This document shows, one piece after another, positions 17,731 through 27,549 of a stretch of 64,000 bases of DNA; the first letter of the stretch is position 1, and every line of letters starts with the position of its first letter. The notes under the pieces were generated by a model. That model had not been told where the DNA came from and did not search any database. It saw nothing but the letters and a program-made list of their open reading frames with translations. Made by a program: the position numbers and the translations under genes. The DNA is taken from NCBI GenBank assembly GCA_963835885.1, contig CAWIHF010000017.1:124001-188000 (forward strand), read 5' to 3'. Origin of the DNA: Roseiarcus sp963835885 (GTDB lineage: Bacteria; Pseudomonadota; Alphaproteobacteria; Rhizobiales; Beijerinckiaceae).

Positions 17731-19507
17731 TCAGCCGCCGCCGCCGCCGATGTGCAGGTTGTCGATCTGGTCCTTCAGCAGCGGCACCGGGTCGTTCGGA
17801 TGCTGCAGGTCCGGAATCAGATCGTTTGAGGCGCCGCCGATGAAGCGCTTGATGTTCGGGTATTTGAGGATCGACTTGTCGAAATCGACGATGACCGGTT
17901 CGAGCAACGAGAGCGCCCAGCCGTTATCCTCCCCGGCGTATTTTCCGGGCGAAGAGGTCCACCAGGTCCACCCGCGCCGGCGTTGCGCCGTTGAAGACCA
18001 TGTCGTATTTCTCGTAAGGGTCCATGGTTATGTTGTAGAGGGCGCCGATCGAGCCGAGATTGGCCGTCACGCCCAGCCAGGAATCCTTAGCCGTGTACAG
18101 GTATTTCCAGGCGATGTTGATCCAAGGCTCCGCCGGATCGCCGCCGATGTCGGCGCGCGCGCCCTGGAAGACCTCGCCATCGATATAGACCCATGACTTG
18201 CGCGCCGAGTGCTGCGCCTTGCCGAGGATGTAGTCGGAATTGTCAATTCCGTCGAAATAGATCGGCTTGCCGTCGTTCCCCTTCCATTCGCCGTGCGGGG
18301 GAGGCTTGAGCCCGGCCATCGCCGCAAGTGTCGGCCAGGCGTCGATGTGCGACATCATCTCATGATAGTTCGCGCCCGCCGGAATGTGGCCGGACCACCA
18401 CATGAGTCCCGGGCAACGCCAGCCACCCTCGAAGGGCGAGCCCTTCTCGCCGCGGAACGGGATCGTTCCGGCGTCGGGATAGGCGTCAAGCCAGGCGCCG
18501 TTGTCGGCGGTGAGGATGACGATGGTGTTGGGCGCATATTCGCGGATCGCATCCATGACTTTGCCGATGTTATCGTCCATCTCCATGAGCGAATCCGAAT
18601 AGTCGCCGAGATGCGACTTGCCCCGCCACTCGGGCGCCGCATTGGTCGGGTTGTGCATCTTGAGGAAATTGATGTCCATGAAGAAGGGCTTGTCGCTTTT
18701 CGCATGGTCCTTGATGTATTGGATTGCCGAGTTTCTCTGGCGGTTGTCGTAGTCGGCCATGTAGTCGTAAGTGATGGTGCCGACGCGCGTCGCCGGCTGG
18801 CCCGCCTTACCTTCCCATTCGCCGAGATTGACGACGCTGTCGTACATCGCGTTGTACTCAGCGTTGTACGACGGGAACCAGGGATGGAACCATTTGCTGG
18901 TGTCGTTGTAGGCGTAGACGCCGGCGTAATAGGCGGCGAAATGCTTCATCTCGTCGAAGCCATGCTCGATCGGATAGGCTTCGGGCTTGTCGCCCATGTG
19001 CCACTTGCCCGAGAAATAGGTCGTATAGCCGTTCTTCTGGAAGAACTCGGCGATGGTCGGCGTCTCCTTGCGCAAGAAATTCGGATCGCCCGGGGCGACC
19101 ACGATCGAGAGCGCCGAGCGGATCGGGAAGCGGCCGGTGAGAAACGAGGCGCGGCCGGCGGTGCAACTCGCCTGGCCGTACCAGCAGGTGAAGACTGCGC
19201 CTTCCTTGGCCATGCGGTCGACGGCCGGCGTCGGATGACCGAGGCCGGCGCCGCCGCCCGAATAGCAGCCGAAATCGTTCCAGCCGGTGTCGTCAGTCAT
19301 CAGCATCACGATGTTGGGCGGTTTGTTTGTTTGGGCCTCGGCGGCCGTGACAAGGCCTCCGGCCTCAGCCTTCCCTCCCGTCGCCAGCGCAGCGCCGCCG
19401 ACAGCGGCGGCCAGTACAGCATTTGCCGCGGGCGCCAGCTCTGCGCCGCCGACGGCGGCCGCCAGCGTGGCCTTTGCGGTGGATACGAATAATTCACGCC
19501 TATTCAT
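17731..19507 (-). pseudogene. Arylsulfatase 2, frameshifted near C-terminus
   Basis: Begins MNRRELFVSTAKATLAAAVG, a Tat-like leader that contains an internal duplication (LAAAVGGAELAP / LAAAVGGAALAT). Sulfatase features: metal site MLMTDDTGWNDFG, active site CTAGRASFLTG (C-x-A-x-R type), GKWHMGDKP and LTADNGAWLD. The frame stops at 17924 after ARKIRRGG. The family C-terminus continues in another frame as SSPGKYAGEDNGWALSLLEP and on to DNLHIGGGGG with a stop at 17731. The length is one over a multiple of three, so one base was gained near 17945. The catalytic core is complete; a protein lacking the last 65 or so residues might still fold. Confidence 0.85.
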
Positions 19508-19574
19508 CGTTACTACCCTCCAAAAAAGCCGCAGGGACTGGAGAGACCGAAGTCCTCGGCCTCTCCGCCGCGTC

Positions 19575-22053
19575 TCACCGATCGCGCTTCTTCGCCAGCT
19601 CCTTCATCATCGCCTCGACGGCTGGCCCCGTCGCGGTCAACTCGCCTAGGTCGATGGTGATCTTGCCGATCGTCCCGGTGAAGGGGAACGGCACGTGGTA
19701 GTCGGAATCGTCCACCGATGTGCCGGTGTCGCGACCGATGTCGAAGGTCTCGTCCCACGCCCAGACGATCGGCTAAGTCTTCGGCAACGACTTCTTCGCC
19801 ACCTCTTTCCCGTCCACCGAGAGCGTGCCGGTTCCACCACGCCCCACGACCGGGCCCTGCGGATCCACCTTCCAGTCGAACACGATCGTGTGCTTGCCCG
19901 GCGACAGGGCCTGCGGCGCCTGCCACTTGGGTCGCTCGATATCGAGCAGGTCGAGGACGAAGGTCGGCTTGCCGTCCTTGGTGAGATAGAGCCCGTATCC
20001 CGAGAACCGCCCGCCCTGGGTCACCAGCACGCCGCTCGCGCCGCCTTGCGGCGCCTCGATGTCCGCGGTGATCGTGTACGAGCGGTTGATGATCCCGGGC
20101 GCGACGCCAAACTGCGTGGCGTCCTGCGGCGCAAAGTACTCGAACTTCGTGCGGCCAGCCGCCGGACCCGGCCGCTCGACCGTGAAGACGGGCAGCTGCG
20201 AGTCGTTGAGCGGGAAGACGTTGTTGCGGGTGGCCTCGATGGTCCACATCTCCTGCATGTTGCGCAGGCGCTCGGGCTCCGCGGCGGCGAGGTCGTTGGT
20301 CTCGGTGGGGTCCTCTGTCAGGTTGTACAGCGACCACTTGAAGCCGTTCATGACGTCCACTGGCGGGCTGCCCCTGACGCCTTCCCAGGGCGTCACTTCC
20401 GGGTTCGTGACCGCCATCCAGCCGTCGTGGTAGAGCGCGCGGTTGCCGAAGATCTCGAAGTACTGGATCTTGCGCGTCGACGGCGCGTCGGCGTTGGCCT
20501 TGTCCCAGGTGTAGACCATGCTGACCCCGTCCCACGGGCGCTGGGCGATGCCGTTCACCATCGTCGGCTGCGGGATGCCGATCGCATCGAAGATCGTCGG
20601 CGTGACGTCGATGACGTGATGGAACTGGTTGCGTATGCCGCCGGCGTCCTTGATGCGCTTGGGCCAGGTCACCACCATGCCGGTGCGCGTGCCGCCGAGA
20701 TGCGAGGCGATCTGCTTGACCCAGCGATAGGGGGTGTCCATCGCAAAGGCCCACGGCACGGCGAAGTGGGGGTAGGTGAGATCGGTGCCCCACGCCGGGA
20801 TGAGCGGCAGCATCTGCTCGACGGAGTATTCGAAGCCGTTGAAATAGGCGACCTCGTTCGGCGTGCCATGCATCGAGCCTTCGGCGCTCATGCCGTTGTC
20901 GCCGAGGACGTAGATGATCAGAGTGTTGTCGAACTGGCCGAGCTTCTCGATCGTGTCAATGACGCGGCCGATCTCGTGGTCGCTGTAGGCCATGTAGGCC
21001 GCCCAGACGTTGATCTGGCGCAGATAGAGCTTCTTCTGGTCGGCCGAGAGCGTGTCCCACTGCGGCAGGAAGTCCGGCCACGCCGGCAACTTGGCGTTCG
21101 CCGGAATCACGCCGAGCTTCTTCTGGTTTTCGAAGATGCGCTCGGTCAGCTTGTTCCAGCCCTCGTCGAAGAGGTGCATCGCTTCGATCTTGTCCACCCA
21201 TTCCTTGGTCGGGTGGTGCGGAGCGTGGGTGGCGCCCGGCGCATAGTGGATGAACCAGGGCCGCTTCGGGTTATTCGAGACCTGCTGGTTGAGGTACGCG
21301 ATGCAGTCGTCGGCCATCGCCGTGATCAGGTTCCACTCGCCTTCCTTGCCGTTGTAGGGGTGGATCGGCGTCGTATCGCGATAAAGGCTGCCCGGCTCCC
21401 ACTGGCTGGTGTCGCCGCCGACGAAGCCGAAGAAATATTGGTAGCCGTGCCCGACCGGAAATTGGTCGAATGGCCCCGTCGGGGCCGCGTCCCAAATCGG
21501 CACGTTGTGGTTCTTGCCGAACCAGGCGGTCGAGTAGCCGTTGAGTTTCAGCGACATGGCCCCGTGTTCGCATTCGGGTCCGGTCACGGTGTCGTAGCCG
21601 GGATACCCGGTGGCCGCTTCGGCCACCATGCCGTAGCCCACGGCGTGGTGATTGCGCCCGGTGAGCAGGGCGGCCCGGGTCGGCGAACAGAGCGCCGTGT
21701 TGTGCATCTGGGTGTAGCGCAGGCCGCGCTGAGCCAACTTGTCCACCGTCGGCGTCGGCACGACGCCGCCGAACGTCGAGTTCGAGGCGAAGCCGGCGTC
21801 GTCGATCAGGACCAGGAGCACGTTTGGCGCGCCTTCCGGCGGCCTGATGGCCGGCGGCCAGCCCGGCGTGCTCTCGAGGAAGTTCGGCTCGATAACGCCT
21901 TGGAACGGCGGCGTCGGGGTCGGCAGCACCTTGCTGTCGGGGAATTCGACCGCTGTCGGCGACTGCGCGCGGGCCCCCGTGCGGAAGCCGACCGCGCCGA
22001 GGGCCGCCGCAAGCGCGCCCTTGGCCGTGGACAAGAACAATTGACGTCAATTC
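19575..22053 (-). pseudogene. Arylsulfatase 3 (long type), two in-frame stop codons
   Basis: Large sulfatase of about 825 residues: metal site LLVLIDDAGFASNSTFGG, active site CSPTRAALLTGRNHHAVGY, second metal site VLGDNGMSAEG, then the C-terminal beta-rich domain. Two nonsense codons interrupt it without changing frame. ATG AAT TGA CGT at 22053 downward breaks the leader normally written MNRR (CGA to TGA). TAG at 19773-19775 sits between KSLPKT and PIVWAWDETFDIG, leaving 65 further family residues to the true stop at 19575. Translation from the TTG at 22040 could bypass the first stop but would lose the leader start. Single-base substitutions are less typical of assembly error than indels, so real decay is favoured. 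Confidence 0.85.
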
Positions 22054-22276
22054 ATGGCGCGTCTCCTCGCTGCGAGGCGTCACCCCGGACCTCTCGCGAC
22101 ACGCGAGCAGCTTGCGCGGCGACGACGTCTGCCGGAACGCCAGCGAAAAGCTATGGCAGGTCGCGCCGCCGAGTCATTCACGCGCGAGCGCAAAATTTGT
22201 CCGAATTGAGCGCTGACTTGTGTCATAAAGTCTCGAAGGGGGACGCGGCGATGGCGGCAAAGAGTCGGTCCACAGC

Positions 22277-23302
22277 ATGCCGAGGGTTGCGACCATAAAC
22301 GTGCGAAATTTTCGCGCGTTGGCCGACGTGCTTCGGTCGCTTGGCTCCGACCCGGCCAAAATCCTCGAAAGCGCCGGTCTCGAACCCAATCTGTTCGATA
22401 GCCTCGAAAGAACAATCCTTTACACGGATTTGGACCGGTTGGTGTCCGAGGCGATGCGCGCGACCGGTTGCCGCGACCTGGGGCTTCGCGTCGGGGTTCT
22501 CCAAGGCATCGCTGCGGCCGGACTGGTCGGGCTGGTATCGATGAACTCCGTGACCGTGCGCGACGCGTTGGGCGCCATTATCGCGGGCTTGAAGACGACT
22601 GACAGCGGCGGCGCGGTGTGGCTCGACGTTCGCCATGAGACGGCGATCTTGGGCTATTCAGTGGTCATCGACGGCGTCAGGAATGTGGAACAATTCTGTG
22701 ACGCGTCGGTGGCGATCCTCGTCAACGCGATGCGGCAGTTTTGCGGCGCAGATTGGCGACCGGATCGCGTCCATCTGATGAGCACGCTTCCGCAGGATCT
22801 CGAGCGGTTCGCACGGTTTTTTCGGGCGCTGGTCGAGTACCGGGCGTCGGCGTCGAAGATGACATTCAATAGCGCTGTGCTGGATGGGCCGGTCAAGATT
22901 CACGACCCCGCCTATCGGGAGATTCTAACCCCAATCCTGGAAAAGGCGATCGAGTCGGCAAGAGGCGATTTCATGTTCGCGGTGAAATCGGTTCTGAATT
23001 CGCGCGCAGGCGAAACGCCGCTCACCCGTTCAGAGGTCAGTCGGGCTCTGGGGGTCAGTGTCTACATCCTCAGCCGGCGCCTGAAGTCGGCCGGAGCCAC
23101 GTTCACCGATCTTGCGGAGCAGTTGAAGATCGAGCGCGCGCAAAGCCTGCTGCTGACGGGAAAGCATATCGGCGAGATATCCTCCGACCTCGGATTCGCC
23201 GACGTGAGCTCTTTCACCAGAGCTTTCAAGAAGCGCGTCGGCCACTCGCCCTCGCAATGGCGAGGAATGCGAATGGCTGGACGGCCCGATAGCGATCAAT
23301 GA
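22277..23302 (+). CDS. AraC-family transcriptional regulator, probable regulator of the sulfatase cluster
   Basis: 341 residues. The N-terminal 200 residues resemble the arabinose-binding-like domain of the AraC subgroup that includes OruR/ArgR-like regulators (GCRDLGLRVGVLQGIAAAGL). The C-terminal 100 residues form the double helix-turn-helix (SRALGVSVYILSRRLKSAG, then GEISSDLGFADVSSFTRAFK and RVGHSPSQWRG). Transcribed divergently from the sulfatase block across a 220-bp gap, the usual place for a pathway-specific activator. The effector is unknown. Confidence 0.9.
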   Translation: MPRVATINVRNFRALADVLRSLGSDPAKILESAGLEPNLFDSLERTILYTDLDRLVSEAMRATGCRDLGLRVGVLQGIAAAGLVGLVSMNSVTVRDALGAIIAGLKTTDSGGAVWLDVRHETAILGYSVVIDGVRNVEQFCDASVAILVNAMRQFCGADWRPDRVHLMSTLPQDLERFARFFRALVEYRASASKMTFNSAVLDGPVKIHDPAYREILTPILEKAIESARGDFMFAVKSVLNSRAGETPLTRSEVSRALGVSVYILSRRLKSAGATFTDLAEQLKIERAQSLLLTGKHIGEISSDLGFADVSSFTRAFKKRVGHSPSQWRGMRMAGRPDSDQ

Positions 23303-23752
23303 CGATTCGCCGTGTTCAATTGGGCTCAAGGATTGTTTTGTCATCAAAGGGAACAAAAAGTGTACAAGTAAGTCCGCCTGTGCTACGGTTCCTTTCGGTC
23401 GCGATCACAAGGAGCCCCATGTGCGACACCACGCGCCGCCGCACGCGGTCCTGTCCGACGGGCGCGAAGGGCGGGAAGATCCCACCGCCATAGAACAATG
23501 TCAATTCGTTTTATCAACGGCGCATTTTTTGAACTTGGAATTGCCGTAACCCATTGAAAAGTCCCGATTCGGACGAAGAAATCCAAGGTAATCCAAATTG
23601 TTTTCCTTGGTTTGGCTTGGGTTTCCTTAGAATAATTTGGGCATGTTTGAGGTGTTAAAATCTTGTCCCACGGGATGCACACATTCCCGATCGCCCGGGC
23701 TCTCCTTCTCCAGCTCCGCTGGCGAAGGTGGCCGCGACCAAGCCGTCGCCGC
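23303..23752. other. Intergenic, no gene recognised
   Basis: About 450 bp that becomes relatively AT-rich after 23500. It contains GAACAAAAAGTGTAC at 23351-23365, one base off the alphaproteobacterial LexA consensus GAACN7GAAC, and a CCAAGG/CCTTGG inverted pair near 23585-23620. A 23-codon frame opens at 23419 (MCDTTRRRTR) without supporting evidence. Confidence 0.4.
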
Positions 23753-24865
23753 CTACTTCCCCTCGAGCCGCTCGATCATCTTCCAGATCGCGTCGACCTG
23801 CACGCCCTTCTTGGTCAGATATTGTCGATCGTCGCTGTAGCCCCACCAGTTCCAGCAGCCATTCGGGTTGGAATATTCCATGCCCGTCAGCCAGAGCGAC
23901 GACGGCAGCTCGGCGACGGTCGTCGCGTGCGCCTGCGGATAGAGGACGATGATCCGGTTGGCGTCGGCCCATTGGTTGAGGCCGATCCTGGTATAAAAGA
24001 CGTTGCCCAGAACTTCGGCCGATTGCGTGCAGCCATGCAGCGCGACCTGCAGGCGGCAGGGCTGCGCCGCGCCGGGCTCGCAGGCCTTGGGCACGTACAG
24101 ATAGCCGGTCTTGGCGAGGCCGTTCGCCGCCACGGCTTTGTCGGGGACAAACTCTGTCTGGTCGAACGCGACGATGCGGCCGGTCGCCTGGTCCGCGGCA
24201 GGCGCTAGGCCTGCGCCATAGATCGCTTTCAATTCGGCGCCGGCCTGGTCGTAATTGCAGTCGTCAATATAGGGCGAGGCATTGGCGGAGCACGAGTTTC
24301 CATAAGCCATCGTCACCCATGAATGGCCGGCGTGGGCGGCGGGCCCGCTGTGGTCTTCGAATACGACGTTGGCCGCTGGGACGCCGAGCGCGAGATAGAG
24401 ATTTCGCCCTTCCTCGACCGTGTCGGAAGCGACGACCGAGTCGGAGCTGCCGGTGAAGAAATAGAGTCTTGACCGCGCGAGATTCGCCGGCGGATCGATC
24501 CAGCCTCTTGCGGCGAGCTTGTCGACGATTGTCTTGTAGGTGGAAACCTCGTCGAGCATGAAGGGGACCTTCATGCACGGCCCAACCGCCTGCGAGGCGA
24601 GCGCCACCACGCCCTCCAACTCGACGTCCTGCACCGCGCAACCGTAGAGCCCGCCGGCGATCATCGCCGCGCCCATGACGCCAGCCGAATGGGCGATGTG
24701 CAGCTGGTTCGCCATGAAGGCGCCGGACGAAATGCCGGCGACGGAAACCTGCGCCGGGTCGACCGGGAAGGCGCCGAGTTTGTCCGCGGCGTTCGCCGTG
24801 TCGCCGCACGCGAGAAGGAGGCCGAACGCGCCGGCCAGCCAAGCGAACCGATTTGCCTTGAGCAT
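23753..24865 (-). CDS. Extracellular PHB-depolymerase-family esterase
   Basis: 370 residues with a signal peptide whose end (AGAFGLLLACGDTANA) could be a lipobox (LLAC). The serine nucleophile is in GISSGAFMANQLH near residue 47. The oxyanion region ALHGCTQSAEVLGNVFY and a C-terminal WNWWGYSDDRQYL match type-2 extracellular poly(3-hydroxybutyrate) depolymerases. The family size is normal and the frame intact. It would cleave short-chain polyhydroxyalkanoates or related polyesters outside the cytoplasm. It stands alone, with long spacers on both sides. Confidence 0.88.
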   Translation of the reverse strand: MLKANRFAWLAGAFGLLLACGDTANAADKLGAFPVDPAQVSVAGISSGAFMANQLHIAHSAGVMGAAMIAGGLYGCAVQDVELEGVVALASQAVGPCMKVPFMLDEVSTYKTIVDKLAARGWIDPPANLARSRLYFFTGSSDSVVASDTVEEGRNLYLALGVPAANVVFEDHSGPAAHAGHSWVTMAYGNSCSANASPYIDDCNYDQAGAELKAIYGAGLAPAADQATGRIVAFDQTEFVPDKAVAANGLAKTGYLYVPKACEPGAAQPCRLQVALHGCTQSAEVLGNVFYTRIGLNQWADANRIIVLYPQAHATTVAELPSSLWLTGMEYSNPNGCWNWWGYSDDRQYLTKKGVQVDAIWKMIERLEGK

Positions 24866-25014
24866 CTCGACACTTCTCCAACAGCAGTTGCGGGCGACCG
24901 TTTATGTCCGCGCGGCGATGCTACGTCCGATGGGCCGCTTTGCAATCAGATGATCAACCGGGGTCCTTGTGAGCCGTCGCAGCAGCTGTCGCGCTGAAGG
25001 CGACCACGGGGCGC

Positions 25015-25780
25015 TCATGCGCTTCCGGCGGCTTTCAGGATCAGGTCGGCGATCTCCTGCGGACGCGAGATGAGCGAGAGGTGGCTCGCTTGCACCTCGA
25101 TCGTGGTCGCGCCCATGCGCTTCGCCATGAAGCGCTCGAGATCGGGGTTGATCGTGCGATCCTCGGTAGAGACCGCGTAGAAGCTCGGCTTCGAACGCCA
25201 GGCGGCGTGCTTGGTCTTGCCCATAAGCAGCGCCTTGTGAAATGGCTGTTGCACGGCATAGAGAACCCGCGCCCGGGCTTCGGGCAGATCGCCCGCAAAA
25301 TCGCGTAAGAATGCAGCCTCTGTAAGCCGTCCTTCGTCGCCGTCGAAGACGATCCCCGCCGTCGCCGGCGGCGTGGGGAACGTCTTGGCTAGCGCTGTGT
25401 AGTCCTCTCCCGCGTCCGGCGCACGCGCCGCGACATAGACGAGCGCCGAAACCTTGGGATGGACGCCGACTTCAGTCACGATCATGCCTGAGAAGGAATG
25501 TCCACCGAGCACGACCGAGCACGGTCGGCCCGTCCTGCCGGTCCAACACACGCTGCGTCTCCGCCACCGCATCCTCAAGCGTCGTCAGCGGATTCTGAAC
25601 GGACGTCACGTTCAACCCCACGGCCTGCAGGCGCGGAATGACCTCCAACCAGCAGGACCCGTCGGCGAACAGCCCGTGAACCAGAACGATGTTTCGAGCG
25701 CGAACGACGTCGGCAGCGTGCGTCACGCCGATCGCGGCGCCGGCCGCCAGCGCGCTGCAGAATGTACGACGAGTGATCAT
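25015..25780 (-). pseudogene. Exported alpha/beta hydrolase, frameshifted by a 10-bp duplication
   Basis: Starts MITRRTFCSALAAGAAIGVT, a Tat-like leader. The oxyanion motif is NIVLVHGLFADGSCW. The frame breaks at GPTVLG, where a tandem repeat of ten bases shifts it. It resumes as GGHSFSGMIVTEVG, holding the G-H-S-x-S-G nucleophile elbow, and runs to a C-terminal histidine region QASHLSLISRPQEIADLI. 766 nt is one over a multiple of three, as a 10-bp insertion requires. Deleting one repeat unit gives a normal hydrolase of about 251 residues. Confidence 0.88.
25504..25523. repeat. Perfect 10-bp tandem duplication inside the hydrolase gene
   Basis: ACCGAGCACG occurs twice back to back at 25504-25513 and 25514-25523. 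Removing one unit restores the reading frame TVLGGHSFSG. Confidence 0.9.
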
Positions 25781-26053
25781 GGTGAACTCTCCTTGAGTTG
25801 CGGTCGTCGTGAGGAGGTCGCCTCCGCAGGGAGCTTACTCTGAGCGTGGTCGGGCAATCAAAGCGCGCCAACCTGTAACTCTTCGACCTCGAGCGATCAG
25901 ATCCTGGCCCGCCGCACCTTCAGCCGGCCAATAATCAAAGCGCCTATCGATGGCGCTCCCGCAGACCGCGAGCGGGTCCGCTCTCAAGTCCTGGCTCATG
26001 GGCCAGTCGCCGCAACCTCCTCGCCTGAGCGTGGGCAAGCCGGAGGTGAGTTG

Positions 26054-26671
26054 TCAGGCCGCCTCCTTCGCCGCCTCGACCGCCTCCTCGACCTGCCCGA
26101 GCCGCTCCTTGCCCCAGAACATTTCGCTTCCAACGAAGAAGGTCGGGAGGCCGAACACGCCCCGCTCGACCGCGGCCGCCGTGTTGTCGGCGAGCTTCTG
26201 CTTGATCGCGCCGGTTTGGGCGAGCTCCATCAGGCTCACGCCGTCGAGCCCGGCCGCGACAATGGCCTGCCGCAGAGCGTCCGGGTCGTCGAGCTTGAGC
26301 CCCTCCTCCCACATGCCCTCGAGGCCCATCTCGATATACCTTTCCCCGCATCCGCGCTCCTGCGCGGCGACCAGCCCCCGCATCAGCATCAGCGAATTGA
26401 CCGGGAAATGCGGGTTCATGCGGAACTTGTCGATCTTGTGCCGCGCGACGAAGCGGCGGAGCTCCAGCATCTCGTATTCGACCTTACCCTTGACGGGCGC
26501 GAAAGCGACGATCGGCGACTTGTTGTTGGTGGCCTTGAAGATCCCGCCGAGCAGGCACGGCGTGACGTCCAGCTTGGCTCCCGTGCGTTCGAGGATCGGA
26601 GGAAGCGCCCGGTATGCCAGATAGACGTTCGGACTCGCGAAGTCGAACAGGAACTCGATCTTGGGAATCAT
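26054..26671 (-). CDS. 2-hydroxychromene-2-carboxylate isomerase-like DsbA-family protein
   Basis: 205 residues from ATG 26671 (MIPKIEFLFDFASPNVYLAY); the start overlaps the SDR stop (TGATG). The FDFASPN motif at positions 9-15, a glutathione-binding-type thioredoxin fold lacking a CXXC pair, and the C-terminal cis-Pro segment GVFGLPTFFVGSEMFWGKERL are typical of HCCA isomerases. In naphthalene-type pathways they isomerise HCCA to a benzylidenepyruvate using glutathione. No other ring-degradation gene is nearby, so the true substrate is open. Probably co-transcribed with the upstream SDR. Confidence 0.88.
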   Translation of the reverse strand: MIPKIEFLFDFASPNVYLAYRALPPILERTGAKLDVTPCLLGGIFKATNNKSPIVAFAPVKGKVEYEMLELRRFVARHKIDKFRMNPHFPVNSLMLMRGLVAAQERGCGERYIEMGLEGMWEEGLKLDDPDALRQAIVAAGLDGVSLMELAQTGAIKQKLADNTAAAVERGVFGLPTFFVGSEMFWGKERLGQVEEAVEAAKEAA

Positions 26672-27411
26672 CACCACGTCTCCGACCAGGGCCTGAGGTC
26701 CATTTCGAAGGTCCAGGCGCTTCGCTTCTGCCGATAGAGCCAAACATAGTTTTTTGCGATCTCGTTGGGCTCGAGAATCTCTCCGCGCATAAGCTTCTCC
26801 GCCGCGTCCGGCATTAGGCCGCGAATGAAGGCGCCGTCGATCGCCCCGTCGATCACCACATGCGCCACATGCACGCCCTTGGGCCCGATCTCGCGCGCCA
26901 GGCTCTGCGCCAGCGCGCGAAGCGCGTGCTTGGCGCCGGCGAAGGCGGAGAACCCTGCCCCGCCGCGCAGGCTCGCGGTCGCGCCGGTGAACAGGATAAT
27001 TCCCCGTCCGCGCGGAACCATGACGCGTGCCGCCTCACGGCTCGTAAGAAACCCCGCCAGGGCGGCCATTTCCCAGACTTTCGAATAGACCTGGGTGGTG
27101 GTCTCAATGACGGGAAAGCGCACGTTGGCGCCGATGTTGAAGACCAGAACCTCGATCGGCCCGATCGTCCGCTCGACCGTTTCGACGAAGGCCGAGACGT
27201 CGGCTTCCTTGCGGGCGTCGAGCCCGAAGGCCTGCGCTTCGCCGCCCTTCGCGCGGATGCTCTCGGCGAGCTGTTGCAGAGCTTCCGTATGGCGCGGGCG
27301 CCTGGTGACGCAGACCGCGAGCCCCTCGGCGGCGAAGGCGCGCGCGATCGCGGCCCCGAGGCCGTCGCCCGCCCCGATGACGACGCAGACTCTTCGGCGC
27401 AACTCGCTCAT
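26671..27411 (-). CDS. SDR-family oxidoreductase with Phe in place of the catalytic Tyr
   Basis: 246 residues with a Rossmann N-terminus (VIGAGDGLGAAIARAFAAEG) and the NIGANVRF segment replacing the classical NNAG. The active-site line reads GFSAFAGAKHALRALAQSLA, so the Y-x-x-x-K pair is F-x-x-x-K. The C-terminal part (HVAHVVIDGAIDGAFIRGL) matches an SDR subfamily in which I recall the same variation. Catalysis by the usual mechanism is therefore doubtful; it may be a reductase using another residue or a non-enzymatic partner. Its stop overlaps the isomerase start. Confidence 0.85.
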   Translation of the reverse strand: MSELRRRVCVVIGAGDGLGAAIARAFAAEGLAVCVTRRPRHTEALQQLAESIRAKGGEAQAFGLDARKEADVSAFVETVERTIGPIEVLVFNIGANVRFPVIETTTQVYSKVWEMAALAGFLTSREAARVMVPRGRGIILFTGATASLRGGAGFSAFAGAKHALRALAQSLAREIGPKGVHVAHVVIDGAIDGAFIRGLMPDAAEKLMRGEILEPNEIAKNYVWLYRQKRSAWTFEMDLRPWSETW

Positions 27412-27549
27412 GCGGCGGCCCCTAATCGATACGTGCCTTTCGGCCGACTATAGAGGCGTGTTCCGTCAACTCAAAGCAACCGGTTGCATCGGAGTTGGCG
27501 CGAATACGAAAAGCCGCTGAAACCACTCGGCCCAGCGGCGTGATCTTCG

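Noticed and set aside
19695..22298. Very long open frame on the plus strand over the third sulfatase.
   Set aside because: Low-complexity Arg/Val/Asp composition and exact opposition to conserved sulfatase codons show it is an antisense shadow created by high GC content.
23351..23365. LexA box before an SOS gene.
   Set aside because: GAACAAAAAGTGTAC is one base off consensus and no SOS gene follows; kept only as a note in the intergenic entry.
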